Shown one piece after another: positions 19,082 through 28,578 of a DNA stretch of 64,000 nucleotides (positions within the stretch are counted from its first letter, which is position 1; each line of letters starts with the position of its first letter). Origin of the DNA: Lachnospiraceae bacterium UBA7225. Lineage in GTDB: Bacteria > Bacillota > Clostridia > Lachnospirales > Lachnospiraceae. The DNA lies in contig DKTR01000116.1 of assembly GCA_002473385.1 (NCBI GenBank), positions 8,352 through 72,351 on the forward strand, given 5' to 3'. A program made the position numbers and the translations under genes. The notes beneath the pieces were generated by a model, which saw only the letters and a program-made list of their open reading frames with translations, was not told where the DNA came from and did no database searches.

Positions 19082-19999
19082 ATGGTAAAATACATCTGTA
19101 AACGTCTGGGCATGGCAGTCGTGACGATCTGGTTAGTTGCGACGCTGACGTTTTTTCTGATGAATATGGTACCCGGAGGTCCGTTTTTATCAGAAAAAGC
19201 AGTCAGCCCCAAGGCAATGGAGGCACTGGAGGCAAAATACGGGCTGGACAAGCCGCTGTTTGAGCAATACTGTACATATATAGGGGATGCTCTGCATGGG
19301 GACTTCGGAGATAGTCTGAAGCAGCGCGGACGTACCGTTTCATCTATTATTGCATCGAAATTTCCGGTATCTGCGCGGGTCGGCGGACTTGCCGTTCTGG
19401 CGGCATTCTGCGTTGGTGTTCCGCTTGGATGTCTGTCGGCGATGAAGCGCGGAAAGGTGGGAGATAATATCATCATTGTCATTGCCACCTGCGGAATTGC
19501 CGTCCCGAACTTCGTGGTATGTACCCTGCTGATGTATACGTTTGGGGCAAAGCTGGGGTGGCTTCCTACTCTGGGACTTAACAGCTGGAAGCATTACATC
19601 ATGCCAGTGACGGCGCTTGCTTTCTATCCGACGGCGTATATCACCCGTCTGATGCGCTCTTCCATGCTGGATGTGCTCGGACAGGATTACATGCGTACAG
19701 CGCGGGCAAAGGGCTTAAACCAGTTTGTCAGCCTGTTTAAGCATGCACTCAGAAACGCTATCCTCCCGATTATCACGTACCTGGGACCATTGCTTGCCTA
19801 CACGGTAACAGGCAGTTTTATCGTGGAGAAAATTTTCACGATTCCGGGTCTTGGCGGAGAATTTATCGGATCTATCACAAACCGTGACTATACGGTTATC
19901 ATGGGAACCACGATTTTCCTGGCGACACTGATGATTCTGATGAACGTAGTAGTGGATATTGTCTATAAGATCGTAGATCCGCGTATTAACTTGAAGTAA
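19082..19999 (+). CDS. oppB: Oligopeptide ABC transporter permease OppB
   Basis: A 305-residue DppB/OppB-type permease: N-terminal membrane helix (ICKRLGMAVVTIWLVATLTF), the MVPGGPF segment and the inner-membrane EAA region (DYMRTARAKGLNQ) that contacts the ATPases. The start at 19082 has GGAGG 7 bases upstream. It is the first gene of oppBCDF, forming the heterodimeric channel with OppC for peptide import. Confidence 0.93.
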   Translation: MVKYICKRLGMAVVTIWLVATLTFFLMNMVPGGPFLSEKAVSPKAMEALEAKYGLDKPLFEQYCTYIGDALHGDFGDSLKQRGRTVSSIIASKFPVSARVGGLAVLAAFCVGVPLGCLSAMKRGKVGDNIIIVIATCGIAVPNFVVCTLLMYTFGAKLGWLPTLGLNSWKHYIMPVTALAFYPTAYITRLMRSSMLDVLGQDYMRTARAKGLNQFVSLFKHALRNAILPIITYLGPLLAYTVTGSFIVEKIFTIPGLGGEFIGSITNRDYTVIMGTTIFLATLMILMNVVVDIVYKIVDPRINLK

Positions 20000-20013
20000 G
20001 GAGGAAAAGTGAA

Positions 20014-21066
20014 ATGAAAGAAAATCCGAATCCGTTAAGTTTTCAAGCAAGAATCCGCCCGGAGGACTTCCTTCCTGCTTCTGATGAGGAAAAGCAGAAC
20101 CTTGTGGTGATGCGCGAGAGCGTAAGCTTCTGGAAGGACGGTCTGCGCCGCCTTTTGAAAAATAAGGTGGCGATGGTCAGCCTGGTGGCAGTTATTATTA
20201 TTATGCTGTTTTCCTTTGTTGTGCCGAGCTTTTATCCGTACAGCTATGAGCAGCAGATCAGAGGAAGCGAGCATCTGGCTCCTATGGAATATTCCGAGGA
20301 GGAACAGGCGCGTATAGATGCAGGGGAAAAGGTATTTCCGCATGTATTTGGTACAGATAAGCACGGGCGTGACTATGCCATCCGTGTGATGATGGGAAGC
20401 CGTGTTTCGCTGATCGTCGGACTGGTTGCGGCTGTGATCATTTTGATCATCGGTTCTCTGTTCGGTTCCATTGCTGCATTCTTCGGCGGCTGGGTGGATA
20501 TTTTGATGATGCGTATTGTTGATATTATATACACGATTCCGGACGTTTTGCTGATCGTATTGTTGTCGTTTGCCCTGAAGGCGCCGTTGGAGACACTTTC
20601 CACGATGCCGGGCTTTGGATGGGTGCAGACGCTCGGCAGAAACCTCATCAGTATCTTTATTGTATTTGCACTCCTGTATTGGGGTGGTATGGCACGTATG
20701 GTGCGAAGCCAGATCCTTACTCTGAAGGAGAGTGAGTATGTGACAGCGGCGCGGGCGCTCGGCGCATCCAACGCCAGAATTATCAAAAAACACCTGCTGA
20801 CAAACTGTATCGGTACCCTGATCGTTACGACGACGCTGCAGATTCCGTCCTCCATTTTCACCGAGAGTTTTCTGAGCTTCCTGGGACTTGGCGTGGCAGT
20901 GCCGATGCCGTCTCTTGGCAGCCTTGCGAGCGATGCAATCAATGGTCTGAATACCTATCCGTATCTGCTGTTTATTCCGGCAGTGCTGATCAGTCTGATT
21001 ATTCTGAGCTTTAACCTGCTTGGCGATGGTCTGCGCGATGCGTTTGACCCGAAGATGAAGAATTAG
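20014..21066 (+). CDS. oppC: Oligopeptide ABC transporter permease OppC
   Basis: The 350 residues include the OppC-type N-terminal cytoplasmic stretch and first helix (KNKVAMVSLVAVIIIMLF), the FGTDKHGRDYAIRVMMGSR signature and the EAA loop (EYVTAARALGASNARI). It follows oppB by 14 bases with GGAGG between. It pairs with OppB to form the transmembrane pore. Confidence 0.93.
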   Translation: MKENPNPLSFQARIRPEDFLPASDEEKQNLVVMRESVSFWKDGLRRLLKNKVAMVSLVAVIIIMLFSFVVPSFYPYSYEQQIRGSEHLAPMEYSEEEQARIDAGEKVFPHVFGTDKHGRDYAIRVMMGSRVSLIVGLVAAVIILIIGSLFGSIAAFFGGWVDILMMRIVDIIYTIPDVLLIVLLSFALKAPLETLSTMPGFGWVQTLGRNLISIFIVFALLYWGGMARMVRSQILTLKESEYVTAARALGASNARIIKKHLLTNCIGTLIVTTTLQIPSSIFTESFLSFLGLGVAVPMPSLGSLASDAINGLNTYPYLLFIPAVLISLIILSFNLLGDGLRDAFDPKMKN

Positions 21067-21079
21067 GGGAGGAAAAAAC

Positions 21080-22078
21080 ATGAGTGAATATCTGGTAAAT
21101 ATTGAACACGAGCGACTCTCCTTCTTTACACCGGCGGGGGAGGTCAAGGCATTAAACGATGTATCTTTCCATATTAAACAGGGAGAGGTACTGGGTATTG
21201 TCGGCGAGAGCGGCTCCGGTAAATCGGTGACGGCATACAGTCTGATGGGACTGACGGCATATCCGGGCAAGCTGCTCGGCGGGACTCTGGATTTCAACGG
21301 ACACCGTATCAATGATATGACAGAAAAGGAATTCCAGAAGATGCGCGGAAATGAGGTATCCATTATCTTCCAGGATCCGATGACGAGCTTGAATCCGGTC
21401 TATACGATCGGAAACCAGATCCGCGAGGTAATCCGGCTCCATACGGATAAAAGCAAAAAAGAGGTGCAGGAGCGTGCCGAGGAACTGCTGCAGCTTGTGG
21501 GCATCAATGAGCCGAAAAAGCGTCTGAAGCAGTATCCGCATGAGCTGTCAGGCGGTATGCGCCAGCGTGTAATGATTGCGATTGCCCTGGCGTGTGAGCC
21601 AAAGCTTCTGATTGCGGATGAACCGACGACGGCGCTCGACGTGACGATCCAGGCGCAGATTCTGGAGCTGATGATGGAGCTGAAGGACCGGCTCGGCATG
21701 GCAATCATGATGATTACGCACGACCTGGGTGTGGTGGCAAACATGTGCGACCACATTGCGGTTATGTATGCCGGAAATATTGTAGAATACGGAACGACGG
21801 ATGATATTTTCTATAATCCGAAACATGAATATACCAAGGGGCTGATCCGCAGCATTCCGCGAATGGACAGCAGGGAGCATGAGCGTCTTGTTCCGATTGA
21901 GGGAACACCGGTGGACATGCTGAATCCGCCGAAGGGCTGCCCGTTTGCATCCCGGTGTGATCAGTGTATGCAGATCTGTCTGCGTGAGAAGGCGCCGGTC
22001 ATGCATTTTGGTGACGTACATTATACATCCTGCTGGATGAACCAGAAGGCAGAGCTGGAAGGAGGAAGCGCGAAATGA
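21080..22078 (+). CDS. oppD: Oligopeptide ABC transporter ATPase OppD
   Basis: A 332-residue ABC ATPase with Walker A GESGSGKS, Q-loop FQDPMTSLNP, signature LSGGMRQR, Walker B LLIADEPTTALDV, H-loop MITHDLGVV and the C-terminal oligopeptide/dipeptide domain (NPPKGCPFASRCDQC), which in homologs can carry a 4Fe-4S cluster. It overlaps the oppF start. Confidence 0.95.
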   Translation: MSEYLVNIEHERLSFFTPAGEVKALNDVSFHIKQGEVLGIVGESGSGKSVTAYSLMGLTAYPGKLLGGTLDFNGHRINDMTEKEFQKMRGNEVSIIFQDPMTSLNPVYTIGNQIREVIRLHTDKSKKEVQERAEELLQLVGINEPKKRLKQYPHELSGGMRQRVMIAIALACEPKLLIADEPTTALDVTIQAQILELMMELKDRLGMAIMMITHDLGVVANMCDHIAVMYAGNIVEYGTTDDIFYNPKHEYTKGLIRSIPRMDSREHERLVPIEGTPVDMLNPPKGCPFASRCDQCMQICLREKAPVMHFGDVHYTSCWMNQKAELEGGSAK

Positions 22079-23127
22079 GCGATAAATTACTTAAGGTTGA
22101 ACACCTTTATCAGTACTTTCCGGCCGGCGGCTTTGGAAAAAAGAAGAAGTATGTACAGGCGGTAGACGACGTATCGTTTTTTATCAACAGAGGAGAAACA
22201 CTGGGACTTGTCGGGGAATCCGGCTGCGGGAAGACAACGACCGGGCGTTCGCTGCTGCGGCTTTATGAGCCGACCAAAGGGCGTATCGTCTATGATGATA
22301 AGGTACTTTTTGACAGCGGGGACGTGCCGCTGGTGGATGATAACGGAAAAGATATTGTGGTAGATCAGAAGCTGCAATATGGCAGAAAGACGGCGGTAGA
22401 TATGAAGCCGTACCGCCGCGAAATGCAGATCGTATTCCAGGATCCTTATGCGAGCCTTGATCCCCGTATGACGGTGGGCGATATTGTCGGGGAAGCAATC
22501 GATATTCACAAGCTGGCATCCTCAAAGGAGGAGCGTTACAATAAGATACAGAGCCTGCTGGAGCGGGTAGGACTGAACTCGGAGCATGCCAATCGTTATC
22601 CGCACGAATTTTCCGGCGGACAGCGTCAGCGTGTCGGCATTGCCCGCGCACTGGCGGTCGATCCGAAGTTCATTGTCTGCGACGAGCCGATCTCTGCGCT
22701 GGATGTTTCCATCCAGGCACAGGTGGTCAACATGTTTGAAGATCTGCAGGAGCAGATGGGACTGACGTATTTGTTTATTGCGCATGACCTTTCTGTTGTT
22801 AAGCATATTTCCAACCGTATCGGCGTAATGTATCTCGGAAAGCTGGTAGAGCTGGCAGACAGCTATGAGCTGATTTTCCACAGCCTGCATCCATATACGA
22901 AGAGCCTGATTTCCGCGATTCCGATCGCAGATCCAAAAACGGCGCGGGAAAGCAAACGTATTGTGCTGGAGGGGGATGTGCCAAGCCCCCTGAATCCGCC
23001 TTCGGGCTGCCGGTTCCGCACAAGATGTCCCTATGCTACCGAAAAGTGTGCTGCCGAGGTACCTGAATTCCGCGAGATAAGCAAAGGACATTATGCCGCG
23101 TGCCACCATATTGATACAGTGAACTAA
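22075..23127 (+). CDS. oppF: Oligopeptide ABC transporter ATPase OppF
   Basis: 350 residues with Walker A GESGCGKT, Q-loop FQDPYASLDP, signature FSGGQRQR, Walker B FIVCDEPISALDV and the C-terminal GCRFRTRCPYATEKC cysteine region. The start overlaps the oppD stop by four bases (ATGA), indicating coupled translation of the two ATPases that power the transporter. Confidence 0.95.
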   Translation: MSDKLLKVEHLYQYFPAGGFGKKKKYVQAVDDVSFFINRGETLGLVGESGCGKTTTGRSLLRLYEPTKGRIVYDDKVLFDSGDVPLVDDNGKDIVVDQKLQYGRKTAVDMKPYRREMQIVFQDPYASLDPRMTVGDIVGEAIDIHKLASSKEERYNKIQSLLERVGLNSEHANRYPHEFSGGQRQRVGIARALAVDPKFIVCDEPISALDVSIQAQVVNMFEDLQEQMGLTYLFIAHDLSVVKHISNRIGVMYLGKLVELADSYELIFHSLHPYTKSLISAIPIADPKTARESKRIVLEGDVPSPLNPPSGCRFRTRCPYATEKCAAEVPEFREISKGHYAACHHIDTVN

Positions 23128-23194
23128 GGCTGTAAAGCGTCATAGGACAGCAGTTTTTAGAAATACAAATTCTTTATATTTAAACGATTCATTA

Positions 23195-23223
23195 TGGACA
23201 AAAAAGCCTTGCTGTGCTATAGT
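23195..23223 (+). promoter_or_regulatory. Internal promoter for oppA
   Basis: -35 TGGACA (23195-23200), 17-base spacer, -10 TATAGT (23218-23223), 59 bases before oppA. A separate promoter would allow the binding protein to be made in excess over the membrane complex. Confidence 0.6.
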
Positions 23224-23281
23224 AAAGGATATGCAAATGTGAAAAGCACACGCATAGAGAAAAGATTTAAAGGAGGATAAC

Positions 23282-24901
23282 ATGAAAAAGAGAGTAATTA
23301 GTATGCTTCTGGCAGCAGTTATGACCGTTTCTCTTGCAGGCGGTACCATGATGACTGCAGCAGCAGAAGAAGCGGCAGAAGGCAAGCAGCTTTCCGTTCA
23401 GGTCGGCCCGGATCCGGAGACCATTGACCCGGCACTTAACAGTGCAGTAGATGGCGGAAATATGATCCTGCACGCATTTGAGTGTCTTCTCACAATCGAC
23501 CAGGACGGCCAGATTGCACCGGGACAGGCAGAAGAGTGGGGCGTATCCGAAGATGGTCTTACCTGGACCTTCAAGCTTCGTGAGGGACTGAAATGGTCCG
23601 ACGGAAGCGACCTGACAGCAAACGACTTCGTATACAGCTGGAAGCGTGTATGCGATCCGAACGTTGCAGCTCCGTATGCTGAGACAGTACTTGGCATGGT
23701 AGAGGGCTTTGATGAGGCGATTGAGGGCAACCTTGATGCGCTGGCAGTTACCGCAGTAGACGACCGCACACTGGAAGTAAAGCTTTCCGCTCCGTGCACA
23801 TTCTTTGAGAGCCTTGCAGCATTCGCAACTCTGAGCCCGGTTCAGGAAGCAACCGTTGAGGCAAACGGCGATGCATGGGCAGTTGACGCTTCAACCTATG
23901 TTTCCAATGGTCCGTTCATGGTAACAGAGTGGGTACCGGGTTCCTACATCATTATGTCGAAAAACCCGAACTACTGGAATGCAGATGCAGTTAAGCTTGG
24001 CAGCATCAAATGGAACCTGATCGAGGATTCCAATGCATCCTACAATGCATATCAGAGCGGCGAAGTTCTGATGATCAAGGACGTTCCGACAGAGGAAATT
24101 CCGAGCCTTGAGGGCAATGATGAGTTCTATGTAGAGCCGATCATCGGTACCTACTACATCTCCTACAACACACAGGTTGAGCCGCTTGACAATCCGCTGG
24201 TTCGCAAAGCGCTGAATCTGGCAATCGACAGAGACTATGTTGCAAATACACTGATGCAGGGAACCTACTCCCCGGCTACCAACTTCGTAGGACCGGGCTG
24301 GAAGGATACTGACGGATCTGACTTTGCAGAAAACTCAAACGGCGGAGAACCGTATATGAAGGCGGAAGCTGATATCGAGGGCGCTCTGGCAGCTCTGGAA
24401 GAAGCAGGCTATCCGAACGGCGAGGGACTTCCGGTTCTTCACTACAGCACCAATGATGCTGGTTACCATAAAGCAGTTGCAGAGTACCTGCAGCAGGCAT
24501 GGAAAGAAATCGGTGTTACTCTGGAGGTAGAAATTGTAGAGTGGTCCAGCTTCACACCGATGCGCCGCAGCGGTGACTTCGAAATCGCACGTAACGGCTG
24601 GGTAGGAGACTATGCAGATCCGTCCAATATACTGGATCTTCTGTATTCCACCAACGGAAACAATGATGGTAAGTTCAACAATGCTGACTACGATGCAGCA
24701 ATGGATACAGCAAGAAGCACCACAGATGCAGCAGAGCGTTCCGCAGCACTTCACCAGGCAGAGGATGTCCTCATGGAAGAAGCAGCATGCTGCCCGCTGG
24801 CATACTACAATGACTTCTGGCTGCAGAGCAGCAAGATTGAAGGATCCTGGCATTCCGCATACGGCTACTGGCACTTCATGTATGCTGATATAGCTGAGTA
24901 G
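23282..24901 (+). CDS. oppA: Oligopeptide-binding protein OppA (lacks a lipobox cysteine)
   Basis: The 539-residue protein has an N-terminal secretion signal (residues 1-28) and an SBP_bac_5 fold: VGPDPETIDPALNS, TFKLREGLKWSDG, SKNPNYWNADAVKL, and a C-terminal DYADPSNILDLL segment. It captures peptides outside the membrane for OppBCDF. Codon use is very regular, as in highly expressed genes. Odd point: Firmicute OppA proteins normally carry LxxC for lipid anchoring, but here the equivalent position reads SLAGGT with no cysteine in the first 100 residues. It may be anchored by its uncleaved signal, or released. Confidence 0.93.
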   Translation: MKKRVISMLLAAVMTVSLAGGTMMTAAAEEAAEGKQLSVQVGPDPETIDPALNSAVDGGNMILHAFECLLTIDQDGQIAPGQAEEWGVSEDGLTWTFKLREGLKWSDGSDLTANDFVYSWKRVCDPNVAAPYAETVLGMVEGFDEAIEGNLDALAVTAVDDRTLEVKLSAPCTFFESLAAFATLSPVQEATVEANGDAWAVDASTYVSNGPFMVTEWVPGSYIIMSKNPNYWNADAVKLGSIKWNLIEDSNASYNAYQSGEVLMIKDVPTEEIPSLEGNDEFYVEPIIGTYYISYNTQVEPLDNPLVRKALNLAIDRDYVANTLMQGTYSPATNFVGPGWKDTDGSDFAENSNGGEPYMKAEADIEGALAALEEAGYPNGEGLPVLHYSTNDAGYHKAVAEYLQQAWKEIGVTLEVEIVEWSSFTPMRRSGDFEIARNGWVGDYADPSNILDLLYSTNGNNDGKFNNADYDAAMDTARSTTDAAERSAALHQAEDVLMEEAACCPLAYYNDFWLQSSKIEGSWHSAYGYWHFMYADIAE

Positions 24902-24934
24902 TCTGTCCTTCAGCGAATAATAATAATGATAATA

Positions 24935-24979
24935 AAGCTGCCGCGAAGCGAAAAGAGATAGCTTCGCGGCAGCTTTTGT
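24935..24979 (+). terminator. Rho-independent terminator of the opp operon
   Basis: A 15-bp perfect stem, AAGCTGCCGCGAAGC against GCTTCGCGGCAGCTT, with an 11-base loop, followed by TTGTG (short T run). Confidence 0.85.
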
Positions 24980-25059
24980 GCTACAATGAACATGACAGGG
25001 TGCGCAGTGCGTCGAAGTCAGAAAGTATCAGAAATACAGGATAAATGGGAGGCGTGAAT

Positions 25060-26457
25060 ATGGAAAACAGGGAAAGAGGATTGAAAAAGAAACTGGCAGG
25101 ATGTATCCTGTTTCTTTTGCTGATGCTGCTGGCAGTGCTTCCGGCAGGGGCGGCAGGTGAGACGGTGAAAGTGTCTGTCAAAGGAAAACTGGAATATCAG
25201 AAGGCATACCAGGCTCTGACGTACACGAATAAGGTCCGCGCGCAGGTGGGTGCGAAGCCGCTTACAATGGATAAGGATCTGCTGGCGGCAGCCATGCAGC
25301 GCGCGGCGGAGATTGCGGTGTTGTTTTCGCATGACAGACCGGACGGCACGGATTGCTTTTCAGCATCACCAAAGATGTATGGGGAAAATATCGCCGCCGG
25401 GCAGGCAAGTGCGTCGTCGGTGGTGACATCGTGGAAAAATTCCTCCGGACATTACGCGAATATGATCGATACAGATTACCAGAGCATCGGTATCGGCTGC
25501 TTTAACTATGACGGAACGCTGTACTGGGTGCAGTGTTTTGGAACCGCGGGTGCGGCTGCCGTTACAAAGCCGGCAGATATGAGCGCGGTGATGGCGATCA
25601 ATCTTCATAAATATTACATACAGGATGCCAGAAATCTTTTTATTACCGGAGTTCCTGGCACTTCTGCAAATGCGCTGACGATCTCGAAGGGAAATAAAAA
25701 TACGCTTACTCTGTTATTTTATGACGGGGGCAGCATAAAGCCGACCGCTCTGCAGTGGAAGGATTTCCGTCTCAAGAGCAGCAATCCGGCAGTTCTTGCG
25801 GTCAGCAGCAATGGTGTGGTGAGCGGACTGAAGGCAGGAACGGCGACGGTGACGCTCACACATCCGGAGTATCCGGGCTGGAGCTGTAGGATGAACTTTA
25901 CCGTCAGCGATGCCAGCAGCCGGAAACTGATATTAAATGCCAACGGCGGATCGTTGTCCAAAACGGAAAATATTAAGACGCAGAAGTGCACTGTTACATA
26001 TAAAAAGAAATACGGAAAACTGCCGACACCTGTGCGGAAGGGTTATTCCTTTATGGGCTGGTACACCAGTAAAAAGGGCGGCAGTAAGGTAACGTCCTCC
26101 ACGACAGTGAAAATCGCGAAGGGTAAAACGCAGACCCTCTACGCGCGCTGGTCGAAGATTACCGTAAAGAGGGCGGCAATTGCAAAGCTTGCGGCGAAGA
26201 CCGGTAATCTGTCTGTAAAGTGGGCAAAGGTTTCCGGCGCAAAGGGCTATGAGGTTTCTGTTTCAACAAGCGCAAAATTCAGGGCATCCGTAACCCGGAA
26301 GTTCCGTGTTTCCAGCGGCACCAGGGTATCCGGTATGATTAAAAATCTTACAAAAAATAAAAAATATTATGTGAGGGTGAGAGCCTACAAAACAGATGCG
26401 CTCGGGAACAGGATATACGGAAGCTACAGTCCGGTGAAATCCATAAAAATGAAATAG
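25060..26457 (+). CDS. Secreted CAP-domain protein with Ig-like, InlB-repeat and FN3 modules
   Basis: The start at ATG 25060 follows GGGAGG; the frame's earlier ATG (25045) overlaps that site. Residues 1-33 are a signal peptide. Then come a CAP/SCP domain (about 45-175; SHDRPDG, YGENIAAG, HYANMIDTDYQSIGIGC, YWVQCFG), a bacterial Ig-like (Big_2) domain near 215-285 (SNGVVSGLKAGTATVTL), an InlB B-repeat near 290-365 (GYSFMGWYTS, LYARWS) and a C-terminal FN3 domain. CAP proteins are extracellular; bacterial ones have varied and often unknown activity. The InlB repeat and FN3 suggest surface adhesion. The gene stands alone, between the opp terminator and the mrp promoter. Confidence 0.85.
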   Translation: MENRERGLKKKLAGCILFLLLMLLAVLPAGAAGETVKVSVKGKLEYQKAYQALTYTNKVRAQVGAKPLTMDKDLLAAAMQRAAEIAVLFSHDRPDGTDCFSASPKMYGENIAAGQASASSVVTSWKNSSGHYANMIDTDYQSIGIGCFNYDGTLYWVQCFGTAGAAAVTKPADMSAVMAINLHKYYIQDARNLFITGVPGTSANALTISKGNKNTLTLLFYDGGSIKPTALQWKDFRLKSSNPAVLAVSSNGVVSGLKAGTATVTLTHPEYPGWSCRMNFTVSDASSRKLILNANGGSLSKTENIKTQKCTVTYKKKYGKLPTPVRKGYSFMGWYTSKKGGSKVTSSTTVKIAKGKTQTLYARWSKITVKRAAIAKLAAKTGNLSVKWAKVSGAKGYEVSVSTSAKFRASVTRKFRVSSGTRVSGMIKNLTKNKKYYVRVRAYKTDALGNRIYGSYSPVKSIKMK

Positions 26458-26501
26458 TCACTGGATGGGGAAAAACAGTAATGTGAAGTAAGCATGGTGC
26501 C

Positions 26502-26530
26502 TTGCAATTTCCGGTGTTTTGTCTTACAAT
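26502..26530 (+). promoter_or_regulatory. Promoter for mrp
   Basis: -35 TTGCAA (26502-26507), 17-base spacer, -10 TACAAT (26525-26530). The leader to the start at 26627 includes a short hairpin, CCGGGAAGCGTTCCCGG, near 26559-26575, of unknown purpose. Confidence 0.6.
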
Positions 26531-26626
26531 CATCATAGGCATGCGTAAAGGCAATGCGTCCGGGAAGCGTTCCCGGCATGACAGAGAGCATGCCGGATGA
26601 AATTTTACAGAAAAGAGGTTTCGAAA

Positions 26627-27469
26627 ATGGCAGAAAAATCATGCAGCAGTGCATCGAGCTGCGACAGAGAGAGCTGTGAGGGATGTCCAAGTAAGCAGAA
26701 TCCGCAGAGCTTTCGGGTAGATGCAAATGCATATTCCGAGATTAAAAATGTGATCGGCGTGGTGAGCGGCAAGGGCGGCGTCGGCAAATCTATGGTGACG
26801 GCTTCCCTTGCAAACCTGCTGGCGGCGAAAGGCTACCGTGTAGGTATTCTGGATGCGGACATTACCGGACCGTCCATTCCGAAAATGTACGGTCTTCGCG
26901 GACCGGCAGTGGCGGACGATGAGGGAATTTACCCGATGATTACAGAAAATGATATAAAAGTCATCTCCATCAATTTGATGATGCCGGATGAGGAATCGCC
27001 GGTAATCTGGCGGGGACCGGTGATTGCAGGCGTGGTGAAGCAGTTCTGGAGCGATGTGATCTGGGGCGAGCTGGATTATCTTCTGGTTGACATGCCTCCG
27101 GGAACCGGCGATGTGCCGCTGACGGTGTTCCAGTCATTGCCGGTAGACGGCATTGTGATTGTTTCTTCTCCGCAGGAGCTGGTGCAGATGATCGTAAAGA
27201 AAGCATACAATATGGCAAAAACCATGAATATTCCGGTGCTTGGCATTGTGGAGAACTATAGCTGGCTTGTCTGCCCCGACTGTGGAAAGAAGCTTTCTGT
27301 ATTCGGAGAGAGTCACATCGATGAGATTGCAGAAGGCATGGGGCTGAAGGTGCTCGGCAGGATGCCGATCGATCCGCAGTTCGCCGCATTGGCGGATGGA
27401 AAGTTTGCGGGAGCGCAGAATCCGTATCTGGAGGAAGCCTGCAAGGCGCTGACGGCAGTCAGAAAATGA
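26627..27469 (+). CDS. mrp: Mrp/NBP35-type iron-sulfur cluster carrier ATPase
   Basis: Start chosen at ATG 26627 with AGAGG upstream; the frame extends to 26597. The 280 residues carry a cysteine-rich N-terminus (CSSASSCDRESCEGC), deviant Walker A GVVSGKGGVGKS, LDADITGPSIPKM, DMPPGTGDVPLTVFQ and a C-terminal CPDC pair before GKKLSVFG that would bridge a 4Fe-4S cluster in the dimer. The protein hands Fe-S clusters to apo-enzymes in the cytoplasm. The ArAE-like gene follows 28 bases later and is probably co-transcribed. Confidence 0.92.
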   Translation: MAEKSCSSASSCDRESCEGCPSKQNPQSFRVDANAYSEIKNVIGVVSGKGGVGKSMVTASLANLLAAKGYRVGILDADITGPSIPKMYGLRGPAVADDEGIYPMITENDIKVISINLMMPDEESPVIWRGPVIAGVVKQFWSDVIWGELDYLLVDMPPGTGDVPLTVFQSLPVDGIVIVSSPQELVQMIVKKAYNMAKTMNIPVLGIVENYSWLVCPDCGKKLSVFGESHIDEIAEGMGLKVLGRMPIDPQFAALADGKFAGAQNPYLEEACKALTAVRK

Positions 27470-27497
27470 ATACTTCATATCGGGCTGGAGGGCGGGT

Positions 27498-28520
27498 ATG
27501 GCGCAAAAACAATTATGGAAATCTATATTGCAGGCGTTGAAAATAGCGATCGGGAGCAGCTTTGCCATCTGGCTTGCACAGGCGCTCGGACTTTCATTCG
27601 CAGCATCTGCAGGCAGTATTGCCATGCTCACCATTGTCACAACAAAATGGGAGACTGTCCGGCTGTCCGGCTTTCGCGTGATTACCTTTGCGATTGCAGT
27701 GTTTATCGCCTGGCTCACTATTTCGCGTCTGCGAAGTGAATGGCTGGCATATGGCATCTTTCTGTTTGCCATGACACTGATCTGCGGGACCTTTGGATGG
27801 AGGGCAGCACTTTCGGTAAATGCAGTGATTGGCACACATTTTCTGGAGACGAAGGATTTCCGTGCGGAGGCAGTCTGGAATGAATTTTATCTGCTGCTGA
27901 TCGGTATTTCCATTGCGCTGATTTTAAATCTGTTCCACAATAACGAGGTGCATAAAAAAGACCTTATTCAGAATATGCGTTATACGGAAGACCGGCTGCA
28001 GATGATTATGGGAGAGATCGCCGCCTATCTTTCCTGCAGCAAGATGCAGAGAAACGTCTGGGAGGATATTACTCAGCTTGAGGGACAGCTGCGGGAGTTC
28101 ATCCGTGATGCACACGAGTACCAGGATAATACCTTTCATTCCCATCCGGGGTATTACATTGATTATTTTGAGATGCGCCTGCAGCAGTGCGGGGTTTTGC
28201 ATAATCTGCATTATGAGATGAAACAAATCCGCCATATGCCCGTTCAGGCGCAGGTAATCGCGGAATTTGTGCTGGATACGGCGGATTATGTAATTGAGAA
28301 AAATATTCCTACTGTGCAGCTTAAGAAGCTGGAGGATATTTTTCAAAAAATGAAAGAGGAGCCGCTGCCGGTAAGCCGGGAAGAGTTTGAGAGCCGTGCA
28401 ATGCTGTACCATATCCTCATGGATCTGGAAGAGTTTCTTGTGTTTAAAAAGCGTTTTGTAGAAGGAATGGATGACACACAACGCAGGCATTACTGGGAGA
28501 ACGGAGAGCAGCTCCTGTAG
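27498..28520 (+). CDS. Aromatic acid exporter (ArAE/FUSC)-family membrane protein
   Basis: 340 residues: an N-terminal half with about four to five hydrophobic segments (ALKIAIGSSFAIWLAQALGL, FRVITFAIAVFIAWLTI, AYGIFLFAMTLICGTFG, FYLLLIGISIALILNLF) and a soluble alpha-helical C-terminal half (from about residue 150), the layout of ArAE_1 plus ArAE_1_C proteins of Firmicutes. Export of aromatic acids is known only for distant homologs, so the substrate is unassigned. Confidence 0.75.
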   Translation: MAQKQLWKSILQALKIAIGSSFAIWLAQALGLSFAASAGSIAMLTIVTTKWETVRLSGFRVITFAIAVFIAWLTISRLRSEWLAYGIFLFAMTLICGTFGWRAALSVNAVIGTHFLETKDFRAEAVWNEFYLLLIGISIALILNLFHNNEVHKKDLIQNMRYTEDRLQMIMGEIAAYLSCSKMQRNVWEDITQLEGQLREFIRDAHEYQDNTFHSHPGYYIDYFEMRLQQCGVLHNLHYEMKQIRHMPVQAQVIAEFVLDTADYVIEKNIPTVQLKKLEDIFQKMKEEPLPVSREEFESRAMLYHILMDLEEFLVFKKRFVEGMDDTQRRHYWENGEQLL

Positions 28521-28538
28521 GTTGCCATGCATCCGGAG

Positions 28539-28559
28539 GGAGCTGCCGGTGGCAGCTCC
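28539..28559. terminator. Hairpin between convergent genes
   Basis: GGAGCTGCC and GGCAGCTCC form a perfect 9-bp stem around GGT. No T run follows on the plus strand, so termination is only likely. The 14-mer CAGCTCCTGTAGGT occurs both over the upstream stop codon (28509-28522) and again at 28553-28566. Confidence 0.5.
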
Positions 28560-28578
28560 TGTAGGTGTGCAGGATATG

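Noticed and set aside
20035..21363. 442-residue open frame antisense to oppC/oppD
   Set aside because: It mirrors two well-supported ABC transporter genes, has no ribosome site and a composition typical of antisense reading (Arg, His, Gln rich).
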